Shown one piece after another: positions 10,060 through 21,556 of a DNA stretch of 64,000 nt. The notes under the pieces were generated by a model. The model was not told where the DNA came from. It saw only the letters and a list, made by a program, of their open reading frames with translations, and did no database searches. Every line of letters begins with the position of its first letter. Within the stretch, counting starts at the first letter, position 1. The position numbers were made by a program, and so were the translations under genes. Source of the DNA: Heterostelium album PN500 (taxonomy: Eukaryota > Evosea > Eumycetozoa > Acytosteliales > Acytosteliaceae); NCBI RefSeq assembly GCF_000004825.1, contig NW_008805069.1, positions 124,001 through 188,000 of the forward strand. The letters are read 5' to 3'.

Positions 10060-12924
10060 TTAATATAATTCTAGGACTTTAATATTTCCTTGACTGTTTG
10101 CTGCTAACAATATATTTGAATCCTTCTTCCAACATACTGAGCTTACAAACTGTGATCCATCATCATCTGTTTCTTCTCCCTAAATTTTCATTAATAAATA
10201 ATAATAACATTAAGTTAATAAATATATTGATAAAAAAAAAAAAGTAATAATTATAATATAGTAAACATACACTTCCAGAATTTGCACCGAATCTATGAGT
10301 TACAATTGGTTTTGATAATGTTTTGTAATATGTATATACACCGTTGTTCTCACTTCCACAACAAATATAGTCACCGCTCACTGTCAGACCAACAAAGTTC
10401 TTCTCGTTGGCGTGACCTACGTAGGTCCGAACACATTCATTTTGATTGACATTCCACAGTTTCAACGTGGAGTCTGTCGATGCCGATATGATTTCCTCAC
10501 GATTCATAAACTTGACGTAACTGACTGCTTTGCGGTGACCCTTGAAAATGGAGAGCGGCTCCTTCGGGTGACGAAGATCGTAGTAGTGAATGTGGTGGTC
10601 GGCCGAACCGAATGCAATGAGATGCGACGAGCTAGGATTGAACTTTACACAACAGATGTTTGCTTTGCTCTCTATGGTTGTGATGGCGCGCTTCGATGTT
10701 GTCGACCACAGTTTGACGCGCGTATCATCCGAACCACTGGCAAGCTGCGTTGGGTCGGTCCGCGAAAAGTCGACACTCCACACACGCTTCTCGTGCTCCT
10801 CCATCGACATTACATCCTGGCCGGTGTTGACGTCCCACAGCGTGATGATACCCTCGTAGTCGGAGCTGGCAATCTGCGACTTGATGTAGGTGTTCCAACT
10901 GAGACAACTGATCTTCGAGCGACAGGTCATCTCCTTTATCGGCACGTGAATATCGACGTGATCACGAATGTTCAACTGTGCATACTCAAACACCTTGATC
11001 TTCTTGGTGACACCGGCTGTCGCAAAGAACTCATCGTCCTTATCAAACTCTATACTGGAAACGATCGATGAAGTATTATTCAAATCGCCATACTTTAGTG
11101 TTGTTATCACACGGAAATCGTTGTATCGCGTAAACTTTGAGAGATTCCTCGAGAAACTCAACAGTCCTTTTCCAAGTTTTTTCGGTTGATTCGATTCTGT
11201 ATTTGATTCCAATGGTGGTTCCGGTTCTTGATCTAAAAGTGTATAAGATTATTGTTTTAAATTTAAACAAACATTAGTTAGATTGATTTGTCATAGTTTC
11301 ATGAACATTTATCAATTATTCTTACCATATGCAGAGAAATAACATGATTGTAAATCATCTAAATGAGTATCTATCTTTCTTTTCTTATTCAACATTGTAT
11401 TTGGTTTATCTTTTTTCGATGATGATGATGATGATGATGATCCTGACTTATCTGATGATGATGAACTTGTCGTTGTCGTCGTCGTTGTTGTCGTCGATGT
11501 TGTCGATGAACTTAAACTATCATTTGATCCATTATTAATACTACTACTGACACTACCCTCCTTTAAATGCTCTTTACTAACATCACTTATATTTACATTA
11601 TTCAAAATTGATTCATTTTCATTATTATTATTATTATTACTATTACTATTATTATTATTATTATTAAAACTACTATTACTATTATTATTATTATTATTAT
11701 TACTATTACTACTATTATTGTTGTTGTTATTATTATTAATATTATTACTTGATGATGATATTGATGATGAAATTGTTGATGAATCTTTTTGTTGACATTC
11801 TATACTATCGATATCGTGATCCAATAACGATATCTGTTTCTTTAACAATCTGTATGCTTCCATCTTCTGTGACTTTGTCTTTACAAGGAAATCCAAAAGA
11901 ATATCAAGTTCAACCTGTTGATCTTGTAGTTCAATCAATTTCTTCTTTTCCAACAATGCTGCTACCATACTATTGATATCTATAGATTAAATAAAATAAA
12001 AACAAGCAAGCAAATTTAATACAAGATTTACTAACCTTTTTGTTTTATAAAACAACTTACCATTGATTGATATAGATTCAGTTGATAATAAAGTATGTTG
12101 AAGTTGTTTAACTGGTGGAGTCGATACTAAATGACTGGTTTGTGACATTGTCTCTACAAATTTATTCACTAAAATATTGTTATTATTGTTGTTGTTATTG
12201 TTATTGTTATTGTTATTATTATTGTTATTAATGTTAGATAAATGAATGTTTGATATTATTATTATTATTATTACTTACATGCAAAATTAGGAAATATCTG
12301 ATCTCTAGAGAGGAAATGCATGCATAAGGGACATGATGATTGCTTCGATAGTTGTACTAGAATACATTGGTAACAGAAAGAATGACCGCATTTCGTAATG
12401 AATGGTTCTTTGATGATATCGAGACAGATAGGACAAGACAGTGTATCTTCCAATTGCTTCTGTGCATTCATCGGTGTAGTAGTAGAGTGTTGATTAGAAG
12501 AGGCATAAGAAGAGATTGTAATTTTCTTTGCTTTCGAACTTGAACCAGATCCATTATTATTATTATTATTGCTATTACTATTACTATTGTTTTTTAGTTG
12601 TTCATCTTGTTGTTCACTATCCGTTCCTACACCACTACTACCACTACCATTGCCATTACCATTGCTATTACCTCCATTACTTGAAGATATTGTTGCTGTT
12701 GTTGCTGTTGTATTATTATTACTACTAATATTGCTATTGCTATTGCTATTGCTACTATTACTCATACTACCACTGCTACCAGCAGTATTGTTGTTGGTTG
12801 AAGATGAAGAAGGTGTCGAAGAAGTCGTTACAGATGAAGATGATAATGAAAGTGAATGGTGTCCATTTGATGTCACTCCGCTCGATACTGATGTTGTCGC
12901 TGTAGATACAACAGGAATATCCAT
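10060..12924 (-). CDS. cop1: COP1-like E3 ubiquitin ligase (RING, coiled coil, WD40)
   Basis: Five exons, complement(10060..10179, 10271..11232, 11326..11979, 12061..12168, 12279..12924), 829 aa; all junctions restore frame. After a 160-residue Ser/Asn-rich leader a C3HC4 RING occupies residues about 164-201 ([20 protein letters not shown]...CPLC), followed by PNFALNKFVE as in plant and animal COP1. A coiled coil follows ([20 protein letters not shown]..., then [20 protein letters not shown]), then Asn/Ser runs, then a seven-bladed WD40 domain of the COP1 type: [60 protein letters not shown], and a C-terminus [23 protein letters not shown]1 binds VP-type peptides through the WD40 face and targets transcription regulators for degradation, often with DET1/CUL4. 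It is nuclear or nucleocytoplasmic in known cases. The low-complexity inserts are the only dictyostelid oddity. Confidence 0.93.
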
Positions 12925-15900
12925 GACAAATTAATTGATTATTTCAATGTTGTTGTTGTTGTTGTTGTTTGTTTGGTTTCTATTTTTAAATATTTGTTTT
13001 ATCTATATATATATATATATATTAAGTTATGAAGAATCAAATCAAATATCTATCTAATCGATCTAATCTAATCTAATATAATCTATCTAATCTATCTGTC
13101 TAATAAATTGGTTCTTCTAACTTATCTATTTTGAAATTTAATAATTGAAAATATTAATATAAATGTGGATTATGAAAATAGAGAAGTTATTAAAATTTTT
13201 TAATTTGAACACCACCCTCCCAAATTTTTTCTCTTTTTATTAGTAGTACAGTGGTTGAGTTGTATGATATTATTATTTTGAATAAAATTGACTTTTAACT
13301 TAAGTCATTACTTATTTATAAATTTTAAAATATTTCTATTTTTTTTTTTTTTTTTTGATTAAGTTTTTTTTTTTAAGACAAAGGTTATTGTTGATTTATT
13401 TGAAGATTATTAATTGATAAGTTTAAAAAAAAATTAATCAAGTCTGACTAAAGATGAATCTAATAATCAAACAAATAATGAAATCAAAAAAAAAAACACA
13501 TATTTCATTTTTGATTTTTTTAAAAAAAATACTATCTAAGATGTGATGTGATGTTTGACTATGAGATCATATTCTATTAAGATTAGCCTATATCTACTAA
13601 AATAAATTAAACAAGTATAGATTTATGATAACTCTTTATTTTTATATCAATGTATTAATACATTGATACCCATTAGTTCATATTAATTATTAAAGAAAAA
13701 ATTTGTATTTTGAAAGAACCAACATTGTTTATTACATATTCACAAAAGTAAGGGTAAGGGTAAGGGAATAATATCTTTTGTATATCAAAGGATGAGAAAC
13801 AATAGAACCTCTTTAATACTTTCAAACAACTATCAATTTACAAGTTAAAGGGACTCTTTCCATTAAAGAATAGAATTCATTATTTTTATAAGATTAGAAT
13901 CAATAGATTTAGTAAAAGTATTTATTTCTACTTCTAAGAAAAAGAGTAAAAATCTATATTTATTTATTGGGAAAGATCTTTATTAACAAAATGTTGAGAT
14001 GTTGTGTATATAGATTATTTTTAAGTTTCTCTGCCAATCTTCTTATTTTATTTGATCCACAGGTCTATTCTTGTATATCCCTAGGGTGGAATTTATAATA
14101 AAAAAAAAGAGAATCAGAATAGATAATAAAAATAACAAGCAATGAGTCATTTTAAAATAAAAATCATTTTAATCAGTTAAAAATAGTATTGATAGAGTCT
14201 AAAACAATCATATATTTAAATAAAATGTACATTTTATCATGATTTTCTATTTTTGTCGACCCAAATAAAAACTTAAATATTAAAGTTACAAGAAAAACAG
14301 TTTGTTTCACAATTTATCTTATTGGACCCAAAAGAAAAGTTGGATGACAATAAATAAATAATAATTATTCTTTTTATTTTTTTAAATTCAATCTCGAGAT
14401 TCATATGAACTCGGTATTTATCAATTGGTTACAAACTGATGATATTTCACTCTTTTATCAAACCGTTGACATGCTAAGTATGGAAACTTTTCAACACACT
14501 GCAATATCATTGTACAAACAAACAAGAGACGATACTGTTACCAGGGATTATTTCATGAACTGAATCCACAGTTGTTAGTTTGGCTGATACAAACTGATCA
14601 ACAAACAACAATCAAGTTTTTACTGAGTTGGTCCTAGAAATAAGAATGAACAAGCAAAAATTTTTTTGTTTTTTTTTTGACCATTCTGAAGGCAAAATTC
14701 TGAAGAAACTAATAAAAAAACAACGTGTTTGATTTTTCTTTTTTGGTTGTTTTTTGTTTTGAACTCAATCCCCAAAAACCAAATGTTTTCAAAATAATTG
14801 ATCTGAGATCTTGGTAAAAACTCCGGATTTTGTGATTTATTTGGTTTTTTTACCATATTATTTTTTTAAAGTGTCAAGTTTCATATTACCTAAAAAAAAC
14901 CTTAACCACCCCCATCAATTCTATCTGGACTTATAAGATTCCTTGACTTGCTCAGAGATGATTCATTTGTTTTTTGTCCAAACCAATAATACTATTAATA
15001 TTTTTAAAAGAATCACATAACTTTAAAATTATAACTGTTTATTTATCCTATAATAATTATAATTATTTTTCCTTACAAATTTTTAAAAAAAAAAATTTTA
15101 AAATCTTGGAATGGATCCATAGTAATCATAGTAATCAGGAATTCATTGTGTTTAAAAAAAGTGAAATTTGACCATCATTATAGTTTTGTTTTGTGATTCA
15201 TCAGAAAAAAACAAAAAATAAAAAGGTTTTAATCCAACTAGAGAGAGATTTGATAATGGATTTATCTCATTCTCATTTTGTGCTATGTAAACCTATATGT
15301 AACCAATAATAATAATAATATCTTGTTGTTTTAAATAAAACCAAAATAGATTGTTTTTATTGGTCGATTCAGTGCAATAAAATCAACGCACACACAAACA
15401 ACTCAAATCCTATCGTTTTTTTTTTTGTTTTTACCTTTAATTTTTGTTATTTTTTTTTTTAGATGGGTGAGTTGATTGACCAGAGCTTTGATCAAAAAAA
15501 AAAAAAAAAACAAATTTCTTTTTAAAGAAAAGTGACGATTTGTTTAATTTCATTTTATCCTCCCCCAAAAAAATTTTGCATAGCTTTTGTGTGAATTTGC
15601 AAAACAACACCTAACCTTTTAAAAATGAAAAACACATTTAGAAATCAATCCGCCTCCTCAAAAGAGCTAAATTAATTTTAATTTAGAGTTTGCAATGCCT
15701 GGTGCTAAACCAAACACTAAACAGGATCGGTCAGTCAATCAATCAATCAATCAGCCAATCAATCAATTAAATAATAGCTAAATGACTATTGGTGGCCCGA
15801 CAAAAACCAAGTTCTTTGACAAACCAAAACAAATCTCTGATCTATGATGTACAACTTGAATATCTAGAAAGATGGAGGGAATGATCAACTGACAGTTGTT

Positions 15901-16046
15901 ATAATAGCAACAAATATCCTAAAAATTGAATTTGTATGAATGGTAGTCAACTATAAATACGAGTGTAAAAAACCTTTTCATTGTATAGTTAGCAATTCAA
16001 AATTCAAAGATATATATCTTCACATAACATCTGTTAAATTTTAAAA
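12925..16046. other. Large gene-poor region with one gene relic
   Basis: About 3.1 kb with no intact gene. Features noted: an AT dinucleotide run near 13005-13021, a short G-rich repeat GTAAGGGTAAGGGTAAGGG at 13748-13766, the coding-like relic at about 14300-14637 (separate entry), and CAAT repeats near 15735-15765 upstream of the next gene. A minus-strand open frame at 14620-14856 is A/T-rich with no recognisable domain and is not called. Confidence 0.55.
14300..14637 (+). pseudogene. Decayed gene fragment, unknown family
   Basis: Three neighbouring pieces read like real protein but sit in different frames: a short piece ending ...LLDPKEKLDDNK near 14310-14352; a 52-codon frame from the ATG at 14405 (contains NWLQTDDISLFYQTVDM) ending at a TGA at 14561-14563; and, one frame over, HELNPQLLVWLIQTDQQTTI up to a TAG at 14637. 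WLQTDD and WLIQTDQQ look like two units of an internal repeat. G+C is higher than in the flanks. The pattern suggests a host gene broken by a frameshift near 14540-14560. A multi-exon gene with tiny introns is less likely, because no workable GT-AG pair joins the frames. Confidence 0.4.
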
Positions 16047-16892
16047 ATGACCTTTGAATTAGGTATGTATTTCAAAAAAATGATACAATTTTTTATCTTT
16101 ATTAACTATAATATAAATAATAAACATTGTTTGTTATCTTTCTTTTTAGATGAAAATCATTTAGGTGGTACACTCTTTGAAGATATTCTAAACAACGAAA
16201 ATTTCTGTAAAGAGAAATCCTCTGATATCGATATGGAGAATATCCAACAAACTGTAGATGGGGAGATGTCCAATAGTGGTGTGATTGATAGCCAAGTCCC
16301 TGACAAAACCGAAAATCATTCAGACTATCCTACTTTTGTTGAAGTGGAGCTAGACTTTTCAAAAGTACCTGTAGCTGAATATAATAATAACAATAATAAT
16401 AATAATATCAAAACCAAAATACCTAAAAAAAATAACCACATTAAAAATAACAAGAATAAGAAGGATAATATCAACATAAACAAAAACAAAAACAAAAACA
16501 AAAATAATAACAAGAATAAGAATAACAATAATATCCAAAACGATATAAATAATAATAATAATATTCGTAAAGTAGGGTTTGAAGATTTTTTTAGAAATCA
16601 AGGTGAAGTTGCCAAAGAAAAAGGAGTCGACTCTACTACTCTCAGTAAATCGTTTAAGAGACACTTTGGCGATGGTCTCCGGGCATTCATTTACGGTCCC
16701 CAAGGTTTGGAAAATCCAGATATAGCCAAGAGATTCTCAATGCTGCTAAGGAAGAGAGTAACTTGGCTTCACCGTTTCAGCAATAGTAATGAAAAAAGGG
16801 TATTAAAAGAATACCAAGTTTCCAAAAAAGTCATAAAGAAAAACTTAAAATATGTTTTTAAAAGTAAACCACTAATAGTAATGGTATACTAA
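16047..16892 (+). CDS. Asn/Lys-rich orphan protein, possible DNA-binding helix bundle
   Basis: Two exons, 16047..16062 and 16150..16892, 252 aa. The tiny first exon (MTFEL) is joined through a GTATGT donor and a CTTTTTAG acceptor in phase 1. Residues about 85-150 are Asn/Lys low complexity. The conserved-looking part is C-terminal: FEDFFRNQGEVAKEKGVDST, then LSKSFKRHFGDGLRAFIYGP, then a Lys/Arg-rich helical end. The arrangement 'EVAKEKGVDSTTLSKSFKRH' resembles a helix-turn-helix of the resolvase/repressor type, but I cannot name a family. The acidic N-terminus plus basic C-terminus would suit a nuclear factor. Function unknown. Confidence 0.55.
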   Translation: MTFELGMYFKKMIQFFIFINYNINNKHCLLSFFLDENHLGGTLFEDILNNENFCKEKSSDIDMENIQQTVDGEMSNSGVIDSQVPDKTENHSDYPTFVEVELDFSKVPVAEYNNNNNNNNIKTKIPKKNNHIKNNKNKKDNININKNKNKNKNNNKNKNNNNIQNDINNNNNIRKVGFEDFFRNQGEVAKEKGVDSTTLSKSFKRHFGDGLRAFIYGPQGLENPDIAKRFSMLLRKRVTWLHRFSNSNEKRVLKEYQVSKKVIKKNLKYVFKSKPLIVMVY

Positions 16893-17066
16893 ACCAATTT
16901 TAAAATAAAATAAAAACAACAAATACATATACAATATGTTGATTATTTTTCTTTTTGTTCTTGTTCTTTTTTTGAATCAATTTTATTATGTAAAAACATA
17001 TGTAAATGGAAGTCCATTTTATTGTTTGTTGTTGTTATTATTTATTTTACACAAAACACATATCAA

Positions 17067-19171
17067 CTAACCACTTAGTGCACCAAGTGCAATTGCACCA
17101 ATTACAAGTCCTGTTGTTTTAGCTGCTTTTCCTACTTTCTCTGAGGTTGTCTTTCTCTTTCTAACCCAACCGTTGACGATTTCGAATCTCGAGTGAATGA
17201 TGTTATGTGAGTATGGTCCAGGTTTCTTCACTTCACATTTATCCTTCTTGTGTTTATTGTTATGATGGTGATGCTTCAAATCCTTCTTTTCCTTTTCCAT
17301 GCCGTGTTTCGATACGGTCGGTATCGATTGTCGCCATCCAATGTAGTCGAGCGGGTAGTTTGGTGGATAGTTTTGAATTCCAAAGTTGACCGCTGTCAAT
17401 CCGACTTGAATCTCACCGTGTGGCACGTAGGAGAGTTGTTCAGTGGTGACAACCTCTGCTCCCATCGGCAAGAGCGAGAGGTCGATTCCAACGAATCCAA
17501 TGATGTCGTCGGTCGATAGTTTGTCGTGGTCGTACACCTCCAACACCAACATATGATGCTGAATATCGTTGATTGGAATGGTGAACACTTCGTTCCAAAC
17601 GGGATTCAAGTTCTTGTGGATGATACGTGTCTTTGTTGGATGCTCGACGTGTGAGTTTGGAAGTCGCAAGATGACATACTATAATTAATAAAGAAAGAGT
17701 CATGTTAATAACAATGGATATCAATCAATTTGCATTGATTAGTCAATTGTTATTATTATAACTTACCGGATCAGACTTGCCATTTGAATCCGCTGCAACC
17801 AAATTCTTTGCCGAAATGATTCTAACGATGAGCTCACCCTGTGGAGGTGCAACCATGACCGTTCCAACCGGTGGAATCAGCTTGCCATCGATAATCGCTG
17901 ATTGTGGCATGATAGGTGCTGCCATCATTCCAGCCACTCCATAGGCTGCGCCGAATGGTGATGGTGCCATCATTCCCATCGATGGTTGTGACATCATGTG
18001 CTGTGGTTTCGCGGGTGGTTGTGGTGGTAGCTGAGGATATAATTGTGGTGTAGATTGACTATATTGACCTGGTTGCATTTGTTGTTGTTGTTGTGGATAG
18101 AATGATGGAGGTGGTTGATTGTAGTGACCTGGTTGTTGTGGTGGAAGTTGAGGTGGATTTGCTTTAGTCAATGAAACTGCACTGTTATTGCTATTGTTAT
18201 TGTTATTATTATTGAAATTACCTTGTCCTGGAGTTGGAAGTGGTTTATTATATTTCGATGTCGGATTGGTTGGTGTTGCCGATGGTGGTGCAGATGGTGC
18301 AGAAGGTGCAGATGGTGAAGGATCATATGGTAACTCACCCAATTGTTGTTGAGATGGATACAATTGTGGTTGTGGAGCTTGTGGTGGTTGATATTGTTGC
18401 TGTTGTTGTTGTTGTTGTTGATGTTGTGGATGTGGTGGAGATAATGGTGCTACATAATTATGTGGAGGTGGTGGCTGTTGTTGATATTGTTGTTGTTGAT
18501 ATTGTTGTGGTTGGTATTGTTGTGGTTGGTATTGTGGCTGTGGTGGTTGTGGATAGTAATATTGTTGTTGTGGTGGTTGTTGTTGATATTGATGTGGATG
18601 TGGAGGTGATAATGCAGGTTGATATTGTTGTTGCATTATTGGTTGTGGTGGATAGGAAGTGGTAGTTGTCACTGTCATTCCATTCACTTTGATGGTACCA
18701 ACGGAAGTGGATGCCACGACAACTCCAGCAGAGCTTGGATTGGACAACTTGTTGATGTTTGATTGAATGACATTGATCCATTGAGTTAGCTCCGCTGTAG
18801 TATCGCAGTGGAACTGGTCGGTGTGTGGCTTACCGTTGGTGTAGGTGGTAATGTTGAATTCCATATCCTTCACCTTGTGAACCAATGACTTTGAATCGAG
18901 AACGATTAATCCCTTGCAAATACTATCACCCTTATATTTGAAATAAAACAATCGATTACCTGTGATGACCGTCCAGAATCTTGTCCAACCCTTCATAGCA
19001 CCCTGATGTTTCATCAAAGTTCCTTCATGGTCACGACTATTTCTCTCTTGATCTGTTACTTTTATCTATATAATACATATATTTTTTGTTTAATTTTACA
19101 ATGTAAATGCAAATAAGTAAATATTCAAATAAATGAAGTAAAGTAGAAAAGAAACATACACGTAATCCCAT
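17067..19171 (-). CDS. PH-C2 domain protein with Pro/Gln-rich linker (membrane-lipid binding)
   Basis: Three exons, complement(17067..17678, 17767..19065, 19160..19171), 640 aa. The first exon encodes only MGLR. A PH domain occupies residues about 17-115 (GTLMKHQGAMKGWTRFWTVI ... TTAELTQWINVIQSNI), then about 240 residues rich in Pro, Gln, Tyr and Asn, then a C2 domain from about 410: LIVRIISAKNLVAADSNGKS, DPYVILRL across the last intron, NLNPVWNEVFTIP and VYDHDKLSTDDIIGFVGIDL. The Asp residues in GKSDPY and YDHDKLSTDD are in the calcium-binding loop positions. The C-terminus has a His/Lys stretch and a short glycine/alanine-rich hydrophobic end. It is expected to dock on phosphoinositide membranes and respond to calcium. 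The partners are unknown. Gln-rich linkers of this sort are common in dictyostelids. Confidence 0.8.
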
Positions 19172-20185
19172 TTTTTTTCAAACAAAAAAAACTTATTTCT
19201 TAAAATTAATTTTTATTTATTTGTTTATTATTATTTTCTGATAACTACTAAACTTAAAAAACTTCAAATCTAATCAAATTTGATAAATAAACTAATAATA
19301 ATGATGATAAAACTAATAATAATGTTTAAATAAATAAAATGTTATTAACTAACTATAAATAAATATTACTATTTCTAAAAAAAAACAAAACAAAAAAACA
19401 ATATAGAATGATTTTACTAAAATTACAAAAATAAATAAATAATAAAAATAATATATATATAACTCTAATTAATTAATTATATGTATTTTTAAAAAGACTA
19501 TTTTAAATTAAAAAAACTAAACAATTTGAATAGATCTTAATTTTTGAATGAAAGTGTTTCCTTTTTATTTTAATTTACTTTTTTTTGCTTCTTTTTATGT
19601 TTTTTTTCAAAAATTTGGTGGTTTATATGATTTTGCTATGCAACTTTTCTCATTTTTTTTTAGAACAATCCAATTATGATGATATTTTTTTATAAAAATT
19701 TTTTAAGAGGTTATACCCACCTCTTGGAAAGAAAGGAATGTTTTTGTGTAATACAATCCAAAACCATGTTCCCAAATTGGATCCATCTGATTTGATACCT
19801 ATTCCAAACGATCAAAAAATCAACCTTAATATAGATTTAAAGAGTTCATCATCATTCACATTCTTTTTTTGAACTTCTATAATAATTGATTGTGTTGTGT
19901 TCTTTACATTCTTATGATAGTTTAACATAACATCAAACTATTGTACAGGTAGTAGAGTTTGATTATCAGATATCAAATATATATAATTCAATAATCAATA
20001 TAAAAATATTATTTATTAAAATGATTATTTCTATTTTTGGACAAAAAAAAATGAGAAAATCAACAAATACCTTTATTTAGTATTTTTTTTTTAAATATAA
20101 TTATTTTTTATTTAAATAAATCTTTAAAAATCAACAATATAATATATTTAAAGAATGTCTTTCATACATTTTAATAATAACAAAA
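19172..20185. other. Divergent promoter region, no gene seen
   Basis: About 1 kb of AT-rich DNA between the PH-C2 gene (-) and the transposase-like gene (+). A/T runs dominate. No terminal inverted repeat for the transposase was visible here, although a diverged one could be missed by eye. Confidence 0.5.
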
Positions 20186-21208
20186 ATGTCAATAGATGAA
20201 TTAATACGACAAAGAATAATTGAAGGCAGCAACAGAGGTTGCAGTAAGCGTCGCCTTGCATCGTTGTTCGGTATATCTCGATCTACAGTAAAAAGAACCA
20301 TCGATAGATATAATGAGTTGGGTCATCTTCATGATAGAAGCAAAATAGGTCGACCAAGAAGAGTTTCGGATAGAACAAGAAGAGCAATGAAGAGATGGGT
20401 GTGCCAAAGAGAATGCGTATCTTTGTCCGAAATAAAGAACCGACTTGCAGCAACATATGGTTTGAATATCAGTTTATCACGTATTGGGAATATACTAAGA
20501 GAGGAGGGTTTGGAGTATAAAAGTTTATCTCGAAAGTTTGATCTAACAGCAAAACATGCCGAGATAAGATTGGATTTTGCAATGGCACACAGGAACTGGA
20601 CAGTAGAGCAATGGAAACAACTGGTGTTCTCTGGTGAGTCAACAATTGTTGAATCAAATTTCAAAAACTACCGAAAGTTTAGCAGTTGTGTTTTTAATCG
20701 AAATGGACGATTTGGTAAAGATAGAATTACAAGGATGCGAGGTGGAAAGTCGTTCAATCTCTGGGGGTGTATTACCAAATTAGGAGAAGGATTTCTAAGC
20801 GAAATAGAAGGTACCCTCAAACAGGAACAATACACAGAGATACTCAGAGATGCATACATTCAATCACTCAACTACTATGAGTTCGCTAGAGCTAACTACA
20901 TACTGGCAATGGATAACTGTTCCATCCACAAGGCAAAGTCGGTGGTCAATTATATGAACAGACACAAGATCAAATATTTATATCTACCAGACAACTCACC
21001 AGACATCAATATTATTGATAACGTATGGGCGATACTCAAACGAAGAGTAAAGAGAAGAATGGCTGTCGAACCTCTAGCAAAATTCGAGGATGTCATTCTC
21101 GAAGAATGGGAGATGATTGGACCAGATACTATCGATGAGTTATATCAATCATTACCACGCCGAATGGAAGAAATCATTAATGCCAAAGGATGGTGGACCA
21201 AGTACTAG
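20186..21208 (+). CDS. Tc1/mariner-type transposase-like protein, intact frame but altered catalytic residues
   Basis: Single exon, 340 aa, no stops. The N-terminal half has paired helix-turn-helix units (RRLASLFGISRSTVKRTIDR, then a GRPRR hinge, then LSEIKNRLAATYGLNISLSR). The C-terminal half is a DDE domain of the Tc1/IS630 kind: QWKQLVFSGESTI aligns with the usual FSDES block, ILAMDNCSIHKAK with the second Asp block, and LPDNSPDINIIDNVWAILKR with the SPDLNPIENLW block, 34 residues between the second and third catalytic positions. The first Asp is replaced by Gly and the third acidic residue is Asp instead of Glu. The normal Tc1 chemistry should therefore be lost or weakened. No flanking terminal inverted repeats or TA duplication were found by eye. 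An intact frame with a lost catalytic residue suggests either a very recent defect or a domesticated DNA-binding protein. Confidence 0.85.
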   Translation: MSIDELIRQRIIEGSNRGCSKRRLASLFGISRSTVKRTIDRYNELGHLHDRSKIGRPRRVSDRTRRAMKRWVCQRECVSLSEIKNRLAATYGLNISLSRIGNILREEGLEYKSLSRKFDLTAKHAEIRLDFAMAHRNWTVEQWKQLVFSGESTIVESNFKNYRKFSSCVFNRNGRFGKDRITRMRGGKSFNLWGCITKLGEGFLSEIEGTLKQEQYTEILRDAYIQSLNYYEFARANYILAMDNCSIHKAKSVVNYMNRHKIKYLYLPDNSPDINIIDNVWAILKRRVKRRMAVEPLAKFEDVILEEWEMIGPDTIDELYQSLPRRMEEIINAKGWWTKY

Positions 21209-21556
21209 AATAGTCAATTCAATAAATTGTAAATAAAAAATAAAAATAAAAGCTATACAAATAATTTATTGCAAATAATGGACATTATTATTATTGTTAT
21301 TATTTTGATTTGAATATTCATGAACTGTGTAGATATTTTTGAGAAAAGAAAATGTTTAATATATTTTTATTTTTTTGTTTGGGCAAAAAAAAAGATGTTT
21401 TTTTTAATTTAATTTTAGATTAATTATCATATTTCTTAATTGGTATATGGAGCACATCTCATTTTTGTTCATTTTTGTTTTGTTTTGTTTTTGGGTTAGA
21501 AATAATAATATCAGGATTGAGATGCACACACCGCTTGCTGTGTTCATGTTTGTTTA
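21209..21556. other. Convergent spacer with a hairpin
   Basis: The 3' flank of the transposase-like gene and of the minus-strand RRM gene. CAATAAATT at 21220-21228 pairs exactly with AATTTATTG at 21263-21271, a 9-bp stem just after the transposase stop; it could be a 3'-end structure. The rest is A/T runs. No gene was seen. Confidence 0.5.

Noticed and set aside
10412-11071. 219-codon plus-strand open frame
   Set aside because: It is antisense to the WD40 part of the COP1-like gene.
14620-14856. 78-codon minus-strand frame
   Set aside because: A/T-rich composition typical of chance frames; it overlaps the end of a plus-strand relic.
18234-18665. Val-rich plus-strand open frame
   Set aside because: It is the reflection of the CAA/CCA-coded Pro/Gln linker in the PH-C2 gene.
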